From positions 1 through 23,498 of the forward strand of contig JBNGIS010015931.1 of assembly GCA_049999725.1 (NCBI GenBank): 23,498 bases of DNA. Direction: 5' to 3'. Numbering within the stretch: position 1 is the stretch's first letter; every line of letters starts with the position of its first letter. This stretch comes from Haplomitrium mnioides. Lineage: Eukaryota; Marchantiophyta; Haplomitriopsida; Calobryales. A program made the position numbers and the translations under genes. The notes beneath the pieces are model-generated. The model was given only the letters and a program-made list of their open reading frames with translations. It was not told where the DNA came from and made no database searches. This document shows positions 1-12,900 of the stretch, in pieces.

Positions 1-607
1 CAGGTGTGTCCCCTTGAATTGTTAGATTAGGAGACAGTCAGATCAGTTGAGCAGACCCTGGGAACACACTTGAAGGGGGAGTCCAATCCCTTGACACAAG
101 TCTGGTATCATGAGGGTGAATGCTCTCTGTTCCTGACTCCTTTGCATAGAGTAGGACTTAGAACCTGTTAGGAATTAGTTAGGAATTAGTGCATGTTAGG
201 ATAGGTAGGCATAGTTGTATCAGACCTGTGACCACCTTGAAAGGGGGAGTCCAGAGCTGTGGTGTGTTCAGCTGTGCAGGTCACCAGCACCATTCTGCCC
301 AAGCACAAATAAGGTGGCAGGGCCTAAGTCATTGGGTCCTAAGAATAAAGAGGAAGAATTACACACAAGAGCTGGGTGTTATGGATGTGGACCTATGTAT
401 GGTTGTGAATGTCTGACTTGAGTGTGAGAAGAAGAGAGTGAGAGAGAAGCACAACAGGCCTGTAAGGAGAAGAAGAGTCCTTAAGGTCTGAAAGTGGTAA
501 CTGGCAAGGGGCCATCTCAGAAAAGAACCTGAAAGCCCGTAATCTGTCCTCCCCTGCGCTCGAAACAGGGCCTGAAGAGGTTAAGGACCGAAACAAGGGA
601 GCGACAG
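1..607. other. Gene-free left flank with retroelement-like polypurine motifs
   Basis: No convincing coding frame is visible; the short open frames here share no recognisable motif. Two similar purine-rich runs followed by the same bases (CTTGAAGGGGGAGTCC near 69-84 and CTTGAAAGGGGGAGTCC near 236-252) resemble polypurine tracts found before the 3' LTR of plant Copia elements. Neither is followed by a clear TG LTR start. The sequence between them contains a short direct repeat (TTAGGAATTAG, around 169-190). It may be a worn retroelement end, but that is inference. Base composition is balanced, unlike the AT-rich array that starts at about 608. Confidence 0.3.
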
Positions 608-3600
608 TACTTAAGAAATTTGGTATCTCAAGTAGTGCATGTGTTTCTTTGTACTAAAAATGCTAGTTGACTAAGTAGTGTATGTGTTTCTTTGTACTTA
701 AAATGCCAGCTGACTATGTGTTTCTTTGTAATTAAAATGCACTTCTATGTACTTTAGAAAGTTTGATTTAGATGTAGTAGAAAATTTTGTAGCTCAAGTA
801 ATACATGTCTTTCTTTGTGCTTGAAACACCAGTTGACTAAGTAGTGTATGTTTTTCTTTGTACTTAAAATGCCAGTTGACTAGGGTGTATTTCTATGTAC
901 TTAAGAAATTTTGATTTAAATGAACTAGAAAATTTCATAGCTCAAGTAATGCATATCTTTCTTCGTACTTGAAATACGAGTTGACTAGATAGTGTATGTT
1001 TTTATTTGTACTTAAAATGCCAGTTGACTCGAGTGTATTTCTATGTACTTAGGAAATTTCTATGTACTTAGGAAATTCTGATTTAAATGTATTAAAAAAT
1101 TTGGTAGATCAAGTAGTGCATGTGTTCTTTGTACTTTCAATGCTAGTTAATTAGGGTGTATTTCTATGTACTTAAGCAATTTTGATTTAGATGTACTAGA
1201 AAATTTGGTAGCTCAAGTAGTGCATGTGTTTCCTTGTACTCAAAATGTCAGTTGACAAAGTAGTGTATGTGTTTCTTTGTACTTTAAAGGTCAGTTGACT
1301 AGGGTGTATTTCTATGTACTTAAGAAATTTCGATTTCTTTATACCGAAAATGCCAGTTGACTAAGTAGTGTATGTGTTTTTTTTACTTAAAATGCAAGCT
1401 AACTAAGTAGTGTATGTGTTTCTTTGTACTTAAAATGCAAGTTGGCTAGGGTGTATTTCTATGTACTAGAAAATTTTGTAGCTCAAGTAGTGCATGTGTT
1501 AAGAAATTTTGATTTAGATGTACTAGAAAATTTTGTAGCTCAAGTAGTGCATGTGTTTCTCTGTACTTCAAATGCCAATTGACTAGGGTGTATTTCCATG
1601 TAATTAAGAAATTTTGATTAAGATTTACTAGAAAATTTGGTACCTTAAGTTGTGCATGTCTTTCTTTGTACTTTAAATGCCAGTTGACTAGGGTGTATTT
1701 CTATGTACTTCAAATACTTTGATTTAGATATACTAGAGAATTCGGTAGCTCAAGTAGTGCAGGTGTTTCTTTGTATTTAAAGTGCCAGTTGACTAGGGTG
1801 TATGTGTATGTACTTAAGAAATTTTCATTAAGATGTACTAGAAAAAGGTGCCAGTTGACTATGGTGTATGTGTATGTACTTAAGAAATTTTCATTTAGAT
1901 GTACTAGAAAATTTGGTAGTTCAAGTAGTGCATGTGTTGCTTTGTACTTAAAATGCGAGTTGACTAAGTAGTGTATGTGTTTCTTTGTACGTAAAATGCT
2001 AGTTGACTAAGTTGTGTATGTGTCTCCTTGTACTTGAAATGCCAGTTGACAAAGTAATGAATGTGTTTCTTTGTACTTAAAATGCCGGTTGACTAGGGTG
2101 TATTTCTATCTACTTAGGAAATTTTGATTTAGATGTACTAGAAAATTTGGTAGATCAAGTAGTGCATGTGTTTCTTTGTACTTAAAATGCCAATTGACTA
2201 GGGTGTATTTCTATATACTTAAGGAATTTTTATTTAAATGTACTAGAAAATTTGGTAGCTCAAGTAGTGCTTGTGTTTCTCTGTACTTAAAATGCTAGTT
2301 GACTAGGGTGTATTTCCATGTAATTAAGAAATTTTGATTTAGATGTACTAGAAAATTTGGTAGATTAAGTAGTGCATGTCTTTCTTTGTACTTAAAATGC
2401 TAGTTGAATAGGGTGTATTTCTATGTACTTAAAATACATTGATTTAGATGTACTAGAAAATTCGGTAGCTCAAGTAGTGTAGGTGTTTCTTTGTACTTAA
2501 AGTGCAAGTTTACTAGGGTGTATTTCTATGTACTTAAGAAATTTTGATTTAGATCTACTAGAAAATTTGGGAGCTCAAGTAGTGTATGTGTTTCTTTTGT
2601 ACTTAAAATGCGAGTTGACTAGGGTGTATTTGTATGTACTTAAGAAATTTTGATTTAGATGTACGAGAAAATTTAGTAGCTTAAGTAGTGTATGTTTTTG
2701 TTTCTACTAAAAAAGCGAGTTGACTAGTTAGTGAATGTGTTTCTTTACTTGAAATACCGCTTCACTAGGGTGTATTTCTATGTACTTAAGAATTTGTTTT
2801 AGATGTAGTACAAATTTGGTAGCTAAAGTAGTGCATATGTTTCCTTGTACTTCAAATGCCATTTGATTACGGTATATTTCTATGTACTTAAGAAATTTTG
2901 ATTTAGATGTACTTTAAAATTCAGTAGATCAAGTAGTGCATGTGTTTCTTTGTACTTAAAGTGCCAGTCGACTAGGTAGTGCATGTGTTTCTTTGTACTT
3001 AAAATGCTAGGTTACTAGAGTGTATTTCTATGTACTTAAGAAATTTGTATTTAGATGTACTAGAAAATTTGGTAGCTCAAGTAGTGCATGTGTTTCTTTG
3101 TGCTTAAAATGCCAGTTGACAACAGTGTATTTCTATATACTCAAGAAATTTAGATTTAGATGTACTGGAAAAATTGGTAGCTCAAGTACTGCATGTGTTT
3201 CTTTGTGCTAAAAATGCCAGTTGACTAAGTAGTGTATGTGTTTCTTTGTCTATGTACTTAAAATGCCAGCTGACTAAGTAGTGTATGTGTTGATTTGTAC
3301 TTAAAATACCAACTAACTAGTATGTATTTCTATGTACTTAGGAAATTTTTATTTAGATGTACTAGAAAATTTGGTAGCTCAAGTAGTGCATGTGTTTCTT
3401 TGTACTTAAAATGCCAGTTGACTAAGTAGTGTGTGTTTTTCTTTGTTTCTTTGTACTTAAAATGTCGGTTGATAAGTAGTGATAAGTAGTGTATGTGTTT
3501 CTTTGTAGTTAAAATGCCAGTTGACTAGGGTGTATTTCTATGTACTTAAGAAATGTTGATTTAGATGTACTAGAAAATTTTGTAGCTCAAATAGTGCATT

Positions 3601-4928
3601 TCTTTCTTTGTACTTCAAATGCGAGTTGACTAGAGTGTATGTCTATGTACTTAAGAAACTTAGATTTAGATGTACTAGGAAATTTGGTAGCTCAAGTAGT
3701 GCATGTGTTCTTTTTTACTTAAAATGCCAGTTAACTAGGGTGTATTTCTTTGAACTTAATAAATTTTGATTTAGATGTACTAGAAAATTTGGGATCTCAA
3801 GTAGTGTATTTTTTTTTTTTTACCTTAAAATGCCAGTTCACTAGGGTGTATTTCTATATACTTAAGAAACTTTGATTTAGATGTATTAGAAAATTTGGTA
3901 GCTCAAGTAGTGCATGTGTTTCATTGTACTTAAAATGCCAGTTGACTAGGGTGTTGTTCTATTTAATTAAGAAATTTTGATTAAGATGTACTAGAAAATT
4001 CGGTTGCTCAAGTAGAACGTGTGTTTCTTTGTACTTAAAATGCCAGTTGACTAGGGTGTTTTTCTATGTACATAGGAAATTTTGATTTAGATGTACTAGA
4101 AAATTTCGTACCTAAAGTAGTGTGTGTGTTTCTTTGTACTTAAAATGTCAGTTTAGTAAGGTGTATTTCTTTGTAGTTAAGAAATTTTGATTGAGATGTA
4201 TTAGAAAATTTGGTAGCTCAAGTAGTGCACGTGTTTCTTTGTAATTAAAATGTCAATTGCCTAGGGTGTATTTCTATGTACTTGAGAAATTTTGATTTAG
4301 ATGTACTAGAAAATATGGTAGCTCAAGTAATGCATATGTTTCTTTGTACTTAAAATGCGAGTTGACTAAGAAGTGTATGTAATTCTTTGTACTTAGAATG
4401 TTTGTTGACTAAGAACTGCATGTGTTTCTTTGTACTCAAAATGTGAGTTGACTAAGTAGTATATGTGTTTCTTTGTACTTCAAATACCAATTGAATAGGG
4501 TGTGTTTCTATGTACTTAAGAAATTTTGATTTACATATACTAGAAATTTTGGTAGCTCAAGTAGTACATGTGTTTCTTTGTACTTAAAATGCCAGTTGAC
4601 TAAGTAGTGCATGTGTTTCTTTGTACTTAAAATGTGAGATGACTAAGTAGTGTATGTGTTTCTTTGTACTTAAAATGCCAATTGACTAGGGTGTATTTCT
4701 ATCTCCTAAATAATTTTTGATTTAGATGTACTAGAAAATTTTGTAGATCAAGTAGTGCATGTGTTTCTTTGTACTTAAGAAGCGAGTTGACTAGGGTGTA
4801 TTTCTATGTATTTAAGAAACTTTGATTTAGATGTACTAGAAAATTTTGTAGCTCAAGTAGTGCATGTTTTTCTTTTGTTTTAAAATACCACTTGACTACG
4901 GCGTATTTCTATGTAGTTAAGAAATTTT

Positions 4929-7900
4929 GATATAGATGTACTAGAAAATTTGGTAGCTCAAGTAGTGTAGGTGTTTCTTTGCACTTGATTGCAAGTTGAC
5001 TAAGTAGTAAATGTATTTCTTTGTACTTAAAATACTAGTTGACTAAGTAGTGTATGTGTTTCTTTGTACTTAAAATGCTAGTTGACTAAGGTGTATTTTT
5101 ATATACTTAAGAGATTTTGATTTAGATGTACTAGAAAATTTCGTATCTCAAGTAGTGCATGTGTTTCTTTGTACCTAAAATGCCGGTTGACTAGGTAGTG
5201 TATGTGTTTCTTTGTACTTAAAATGCCAGTTGACTAGAGTGTATTTCTATATACTCAAAAATTTTGATATAGATGTACCAGAAAATTTGGTAAATCTAAT
5301 AGTGCATGTGTTTCTTTCTACTTAAAATGTCGGTTGACTAAGTAGCATATGTGTTTGTTTGTACTTAAAATGCTAGTTGACCAAGTAGTGTATGTGTTTC
5401 TATGTACTTAAAATGTCAGTTGACTAAGTAGTGTATGTGTTCCTTTGTACTTAAAATGCTAGTTGACTAACTAGTGTATATGTTTCTTTGTGCTTTAAAT
5501 ACGAGTTGACTAGGGTGTATTTCTATGTACTAAGGATATTTTGATTTAGATGTACTAGAAAATTTTGTAGCTCAAGTAATCAACTAGCGTATGTGTTTCT
5601 TTGTGCTTTAAATACGAGTTGACTAGGGTGTATTTCTACGTACTAAGGATATTTTGATTTAGATGTACTAGAAAATTTTGTAGCTCAAGTAGTGCATATG
5701 TTTCTTTGTACATAAAATGAGAGTTAACTAAGTAGTGTATGTGTTTCTTTATACTTAAAATGCAAGTTGACTAAGTAGTGTATGTGTTTCTTTGTTCTGA
5801 AAATGCATGTTGACTAATTAGTGTATGTGTTTCTTTGTACTTAAAATGCAAATTGACTAGGGTGTATTTCTATATACTTAAGAAATTTTGATTTAGATGT
5901 ACTAGAAAATTTTGTAGCTCAAGTAGTGTATGTGTTTCTTTGTACTTAAAATGCTAGTTAATTAAGTAGTGTATGTGTTTCTTTGTATTTAAAATGCAAG
6001 TTGAATAGGGTGTATTTCTATGTACTTAAGAAATTGTTATTTAGATGTACTAGAAAATTTGGTAGCTGAAATAGTGCATGAGTTTCTTTGTACTTAGAAT
6101 ACCAGTTGACTAAGTAGTGTATTGTTGTAAGACAAAGGCCATTAGCTCATGTATACAAGGTGAGGAATGTTGCAACAATCAATCATATGAATAATCTTCA
6201 CTCTTCTTCTCCTTCTCTTCTCTCTCTTCTCTCATGTAATAATAATCTTCTCCTTACAAAGTACAAAGGATTTAGTATTTGCTAATCTTATAGGATTAGC
6301 ACTAACCCTAATACTAATCCTAATACTCTAATCATAGGTTTAAGGACTAATCATCTATTAGTCTAAGCATCTTAGTACATGCATTACAATATGTATGTGT
6401 TTCTTTGTAATTAAAATGCCAGTTGACTAGGGTGTATTTCTATGTACATAAGAAATTTTGATTTAGATGTACTAGAAAATTTGGTTGCTCAAGTAGTGCA
6501 TGTGTTTCTTTGTACTTAAAATGCTAGTTGACTAAGGTGTAATTCTATGTACTTAAGAAATTTTGATTCAAAGGTACTAGAAAATTTCGTAGCTCAAATA
6601 GTGCATGTGTTTCTTTGTACCTAAAATGCGAGTTGACTAGGGTGTATTTCTATGTATTTAAGAAATTTTGAATTAAATGTACTAGAAAATTTTGTAGCTC
6701 AAGTAGTGCATGTGTTTCTTTATATTAAAAATGCAAGTTGACTGAATAGTGTATGTGTTTCTTTGTACATAAAATGCCAGTTGACTAGGGTGTATTTCTA
6801 TGTACTTAAGAAATTTTGATATAGATGTACTAGAAAATTTGGTAGCTCAAGTAGTGTAGGTGTTTCTTTGCAGTTGATTGCAAGTTGAGTAAGTAGTAAA
6901 TGTATTTCTTTGTAATTAAAATACCAGTTGACTAAGTAGTGTATGTGTTTCTTTGTACTTAAAATGCTAGTTGACTAAAATGCTAGTTGACTAAGGTGTA
7001 CTTTTATATACTTAAGAAATTTTGATTTAGATATACTAGAAAATTTTGTATCTCAAGTAGTGCATATGTTTCTTTGTACCTAAAATGCCAGTTGACTAGG
7101 TAGTGTATGTGTTTCTTTATACTTAAAATGCCAGTTGACTAGGGTGTATTTCTATATACTTAAGAAATTTTGATATTGATGTAAAAAAAATTTGGTAAAT
7201 CTAATAGTGCATGTGTTTCTTTCTACTTAAAATGCTAGTTGACTAAGTAGCATATGTGTTTGTTTGTACTTAAAATGCTAGTTGACCAAGTAGTGTATGT
7301 GTTTCTATGTACTTAAAATGCCAATTGACTAAGTAGTGTATGTGTTCCTTTGTACTTAAAATGCTAGTTGACTAACTAGTGTATGTGTTTCTTTGTGCTT
7401 GAAATACCCGTTGACTAGGCTGTATATCTAAGTACTAAGGATATTTTGATTTAGATGTACTAGAAAATTTTGTAGCTCAAGTAGTGCATGTAATTCTTTG
7501 TACATAAAATGAGAGTTAACTAAGTAGTGTATGTGTTTCTTTATACTTAAAATGCGAGTTGACTAAGTAGTGTATGTGTTTCTTTGTACTAAAAATGCTA
7601 GTTGACTAAGTAGTGTATGTGTTTCTTTGTTCTAAAAATGCATGTTGATTAAGTAGTGTATGTGCTTCTTTGTACTTAAAATGCAAATTGACTAGGGTGT
7701 ATTTCTATGTACTTAAGAAATTTTGATCTAGATGTACTAGAAAATTTGGTAGCTCAAGTAGTGCATGTGTTTCTTTGTACTTAAAATGCTAGTTAACTAA
7801 GTAGTGTATGTGTTTCTTTGTATTTAAAATGCAAGTTGACTAGAGTGTATTTTTATGTACTTAAGAAATTGTTATTTAGATGCACTAGAAAATTTGGTAG

Positions 7901-9950
7901 TTGAAATAGTGCATGAGTTTCTTTGTACTTAGAATACCAGTTGACTAAGTAGTGTATGTGTTTCATTGTAATTAAAATGCCAATTGACTAGGGTGTATTT
8001 CTATGTACATAAGAAATTTTGATTTAGATGTACTAGAAAATTTGGTTGCTCAAGTAGTGCATGTGTTTCTTTGTACTTAAAATGCTAGTTGACTAAGGTG
8101 TAATTCTATGTAGTTAAGAAATTTTGATTCAAAGGTACTAGAAAATTTTGTAGCTCAAATAGTGCATGTGTTTCTTTGTACCTAAAATGCGAGTTGACTA
8201 GGGTGTATTTCTATGTACTTAAGAAATTTTGAATTAGATGTACTAGAAAATTTTGTAGCTCAAGTAGTGCATATGTTTCTTTATATTAAAAATGCCAGTT
8301 GAGTAGAATATGTGTTTCTTTGTACTGAAAATGCCATTTGACTAGGGTGTATTTCTATATACTTAAGAAATTTTGATATAGATGTACTAGAAAATTTGGT
8401 AGCTCAAGTAGTATAGTTGTTTCTTTGCACTTCATTGCAAGTTGACTAAGTAGTAAATGTATTTCTTTGTATTTAAAATACCAGTTGACTAAGTAGTGTA
8501 TGTGTTTCTTTGTACTTAAAATGCTAGTTGACTGAGGTGAATTTTTATATACTTAAGAAATTTTGATTTAGATGTACTAGAAAATTTTGTATCTCAAGTA
8601 GTGCATATGTTTCTTTGTACCTAAAATGCCAGTTGACTAGGTAGTGTATGTGTTTCTTTGTACTTAAAATGCCAGTTGACTAGGGTGTATTTCTATATAC
8701 TTAAGAAATTTTGATATAGATGTACCAGAAAATTTGGTAAATCTAATAGTGCATGTGTTTCTTTCTACTTAAAATGCCAGTTGACTAAGTAGCATATGTG
8801 TTTGTTTGTACTTAAAATGCTAGTTGACCAAGTAGTTTATAAGTCAACTAGCATATGTGTTTGTTTGTACTTAAAATGCTAGTTGACCAAGTAGTGTATG
8901 TGTTTCTATCTACTTAAAATGCCAGTTCACTAAGTAGTGTATGTGTTCCTTTGTGCTTAAAATGCTAGTTGACTAACTAGTGTATGTGTTTCTTTGTGCT
9001 TTACATACCCGTTGACTAGGGTGTATTTCTATGTATTAAGGATATTTTGATTTAGATGTACTAGAAAATTTTGTAGCTCAAGTAGTGCATGTGTTTCTTT
9101 GTACAGAAAATGAGAGTTAACTAAGTAGCGTATGTGTTTCTTTATACTTAAAATGCGAGTTGACTAAGTAGTGTATGTGTTTCTTTGTACTTAAAATGCT
9201 AGTTGACCAAGTAGTGTATGTGTTTCTTTGTTGTGAAAATGCATATTGACTAAGTAGTGTATGTGTTTCTTTGTACTTAAAATGCAAATTGACTAGGGTG
9301 TATTTCTATATACTTGAGAAATTTTGATTTAGATGTACTAGAAAATTTGGTAGCTCAAGTAGTGTATGTGTTTCTTTGTACTTAAAATGCTAGTTAACTA
9401 AGTAGTGTATGTGTTTCTTTGTATTTAAAATGCAAATTGACTAGGGTGTATTTCTATGTACTTAAGAAATTGTTATTTAGATGTACTAGAAAATTTGGTA
9501 GCTGAAATAGTGCATGAGTTTCTTTGTACTTAGAATACCAGTTGACTAAGTAGTGTATGTGTTTCTTTGTTATTAAAATGCCAGTTGACTAGGGTGTATT
9601 TCTATGTACATAAGAAATTTTGATTTAGATGTACTAGAAAATTTGGTTGCTCAAGTAGTGCATGTGTTTCTTTGTGCTTAAAAAATGCTAGTTGACTAAG
9701 GTGTAATTCTATGTAGTTAAGAAATTTTGATTCAAAGGTACTAGAAAATTTCGTAGCTCAAATAGTGTATGCGTTTCTTTGTACCTAAAATGCAAGTTGA
9801 CTAGGGTGTATTTCTATGTACTTAAGAAATTTTGAATTAGATGTACTAGAAAATTTTGTAGCTCAAGTAGTGCTTGTGTTTCTTTATATTAAAAATGCCA
9901 GTTGACTGAGTAGTGTATGTGTTTCTTTGTACTGAAAATGCCAGTTGACT
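4929..9950. repeat. Higher-order repeat, about 1.6 kb in three copies
   Basis: Rare variants of the basic unit recur in the same order. GATATAGATGTA followed by a variant with GCAAGTTGA and TAGTAAATG begins at 4929, 6818 and 8374. GATTCAAAGGTACTAG lies at 6565, 8126 and 9729. CATGAGTTTCTTTG lies at 6077, 7912 and 9513. Spacings are about 1.56-1.60 kb, except across the solo LTR, where they are 1.84-1.89 kb; subtracting its 269 bp restores about 1.57-1.62 kb. Copy 1 also has a local duplication of about 110 bp (5474-5695). A partial relative of one segment is at about 14280-14600. Confidence 0.8.
6123..6391. mobile_element. Solo LTR (or LTR-like insertion), 269 bp
   Basis: This is the only stretch of the array unlike the satellite. 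It starts TGTTGTAA and ends TTACAATA, an imperfect 8-bp inverted pair; the canonical end would be TTACAACA, one C-to-T change away. It is flanked by the direct repeat TGTAT (6118-6122 and 6392-6396). Removing the insert and one TGTAT restores a normal satellite unit. Inside are a CT-rich tract (about 6198-6235) and a CCTAATACTAAT-like stretch. There is no ORF. Size, ends and a 5-bp target duplication fit a solo LTR of a small LTR retrotransposon. A MITE is less likely. Orientation is not certain. Confidence 0.7.
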
Positions 9951-12900
9951 AGGGTGTATTTCTATGTACTTAAGAAATTTTGATTTAGATGTACTAGAAA
10001 ATTTGGTAGCTCAAGTAGTGCATGTGTTTCTTTGTACTTAAAATGCAAGTTTATTCGGGTGTATTTCTATGTACTTAAGAAATTTTGATTTATATAAACT
10101 AGAAAATTTTGTATCTCAAGTAGTGCATCTGTTTCTTTGTACTTAAGATGCTAGTTTATTGAGAAGTGCATGTTATTCTTTGTACTTAAAATGCCAAATG
10201 ACTAAGTAGTGTATATGTTTGTTTGTACTTGCAATGCCAGTTGGCTAAGTAGTGTATGTGTTTCTTTGTACTTGAAATGCTCGTTGACTAGGGTGTATTT
10301 CTATGTATTTAAGAAATTTTGATTTAGATGTACTAGAAATTTGGCAGCTCAAGTAGTGCATGTGTTTCTTTGTACCAATTGACTAGGTACTGTATGTGTT
10401 TCTTTGTGCTTCAAATACCACTTGACCAAGGTGTATTTCTACGTACTTAGGAAATTTTGATTTAGATGTACTAGAAAATTTTGTAGCTTAAGTAGTGCAT
10501 GTGTTTCTTAGTAGTTAAAATGTAAGTTGACTAGGGTGTATTTCTATGTACTTAAGAAATTTTGATTTAGATGTACTTGAAAATTTGGTAGCTCATGTAG
10601 TGCATATGTTTCTTTATACGTAAAATGCTACTTGACTAAGTAGTGTATGTGTTTGTTTGTACTTAAAATGCCAATTGACTAAGTAGTACATTTGTTTCTT
10701 TGTGCTTTAAATGCTAGTTGACTAAGTAGTGTACATGTTTCTTTGTACTTAAAATGCCAAATAACTAGGGTGTTCTTGGATATACTAAAGAAATGTTGAT
10801 TTAGATGTGCTAGAAAATTTTGTAGTTCAAGTAGTGCATGTGTTTCTTTGTACTTCAAATGCCAATTAACTAAGTAGTGTTGAGTTTGTTTGTACTTAAA
10901 ATCATAGTTGACTATGATGTATTTCTATGCATTTAAGAAATTTTTATTTAGATGTACTAGAAAATTCGGTAGCTCATGTAGTGCTTGTGTTTTTGTACTT
11001 AAAATGCCAGTTGACTAAGTAGTGTATGTGTTTCTTTGTTTCTTTGTACTTAAAATGCCAACTGACTAAGAAATGTATGTGTTTCTTTGTACTTACAATG
11101 CCAGTTGACTATCGTGTATTTCTATGTACTTAAGAAATTTTGATGTAGATGTACTAGAAAATTTGGTAGCTCAAGTAGTGCATGTGTTTCTTTGTATTTA
11201 AAATGCCAGTTGACTAAGTAGGGTATGTGTTTCTTTGTACTAAAAGTGTCGGTTGACTAAGTAGTGAATGTGTTTCTTTGTACTTGAAATGCCACCTGAC
11301 GAGGGTGTATTTCTTTGTACTTAAGAAATTTAGATTAAGATATATTAGAAAATTTGGTACCTCAAGTAGTGCATGTGTTTCTTTGCACTTAAAATGCTAG
11401 TTGACTAGGGTGTATTTCTGTGTACTTAAGAAATTTTGATTTAGATGTACTAGAAAATTTGGTAGCTCAAGTACTACATGTGTTTGTTTGTACTTAAAGT
11501 GCTAGTTGATTAAGTAGTGTATGTGTTTCTTTGTACTGTGTTTATTTGTATTTAAAATGCCAGTTAATTAAGTAGTGAATGTGTTTCTTTGTAGTTAAAA
11601 TGCCAGTTGACTAAGTAGTGTATGTGTTTCTTTGTATTTAAAATGCTAGTTTTCTAAATCGTGTATGTGTTTCTTCCTACTTTAAATGCCAATTGACTAT
11701 GGTGTATTTGTCTGTACTTAAGAAATTTTGATTTAGATGTACTAGAAAATTTGGTAGCTTTAGTAGTGCATATGTTTCTTTGTACTTAAAATGCTAGTTG
11801 ACTAGAATGTATTTCTATGTACTTAAAATACTTTGGTTTAGATGTATAAGAAAATTTGGTAGCTGAGGTAGTGCATATTTTTCTTTTGTTTTAAAATTCC
11901 ACTTGACTAGGGCGTACTTTGGTAGCTGAGGTAGTGCATGTTTTTCTTTTGTTTTAAAATTCCACTTGACTAGGGCGTATTTCTATGTAGTTAAGAAATT
12001 TTAATTTAGATGTACTAGAAAATTTTGTAGTTCAAGTAGTGCATGTGTTTCTTTGTAATTAGAATGCAAGTTTACTAAGTAGTAAACATATTTCTTTGTA
12101 CTTAAAATGCGAGTTGACTAAGTAGTGTATGTGTTCTTTGTACCTAAAATGCTAGTTGACTAAGTAGTGTAGGTGTTTCTTTGTATTTAAAATGCCAGTT
12201 GACTAGGGTGTATATTTATGTACTTAAGAAATTTTGATTTAGATGTACTAGAAAATTTGGTGGCTCAACTAGTGCATGTATTTCTTGGTACTTAAAATGC
12301 CTGTTGACCAAATAGTGTAGGTGTTTTTTTACTTAAAATGCGAGTTGACTAGGGTGTATTTCTATGTACTTCAGAAATTTTGATTTAGATGTACTAGAAA
12401 ATTTGGTAGCTCAAGTAGTGCATGTGTTTCGTTGTACTTCAAATGCCAATTGACTAAGTAGTGTATGTGTTTCTTTATTTCTTTGGACTTAAAATTTGAG
12501 CTGACTAAGTAGTATATGTGTTTCTTTGAACTAAAAATGCCAGTTGACTAGCGTGCATTTCTATATACTTAAGAAATTTTGAAATTTTAATTTAGATGTA
12601 CTAAATAATTTGGCTCAAGTAGTGCATGTGTTTCTTTGTACTTGAAATGCCAGTTGACTAAGTAGTGTATCTATTTCTTTGTACTTAAAATGCCAGTTGA
12701 CTAGGGTGTATTTCTATGTACTTAAGAAATTTTGATTTAGATGTACTAGAAATTTTGGTAGCTCAAGTAGTGCATGTGTTTCTTTGTACTTGAAAAGCCA
12801 GTTGACTAGGTAGTGTATGTGTTTCTTTGTACTTAAAATGTCAATTGACTAAGTAATGTATGTGTTTCTTTGTACTTAAAATGCCAATTGACTAGGGCAT

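Noticed and set aside
189-596. Overlapping short ORFs in the left flank
   Set aside because: No start context, no motif, and overlapping on both strands.
1771-3211. Short plus-strand ORFs in the satellite (peptides with YVLKKF and CLKCQLT)
   Set aside because: They are translations of the 43/105-bp repeat, change with each unit and have no gene context.
6298-6345. Telomere-like CCCTAA words
   Set aside because: Only scattered CCTAATACTAAT variants inside the solo LTR, not a telomeric array.
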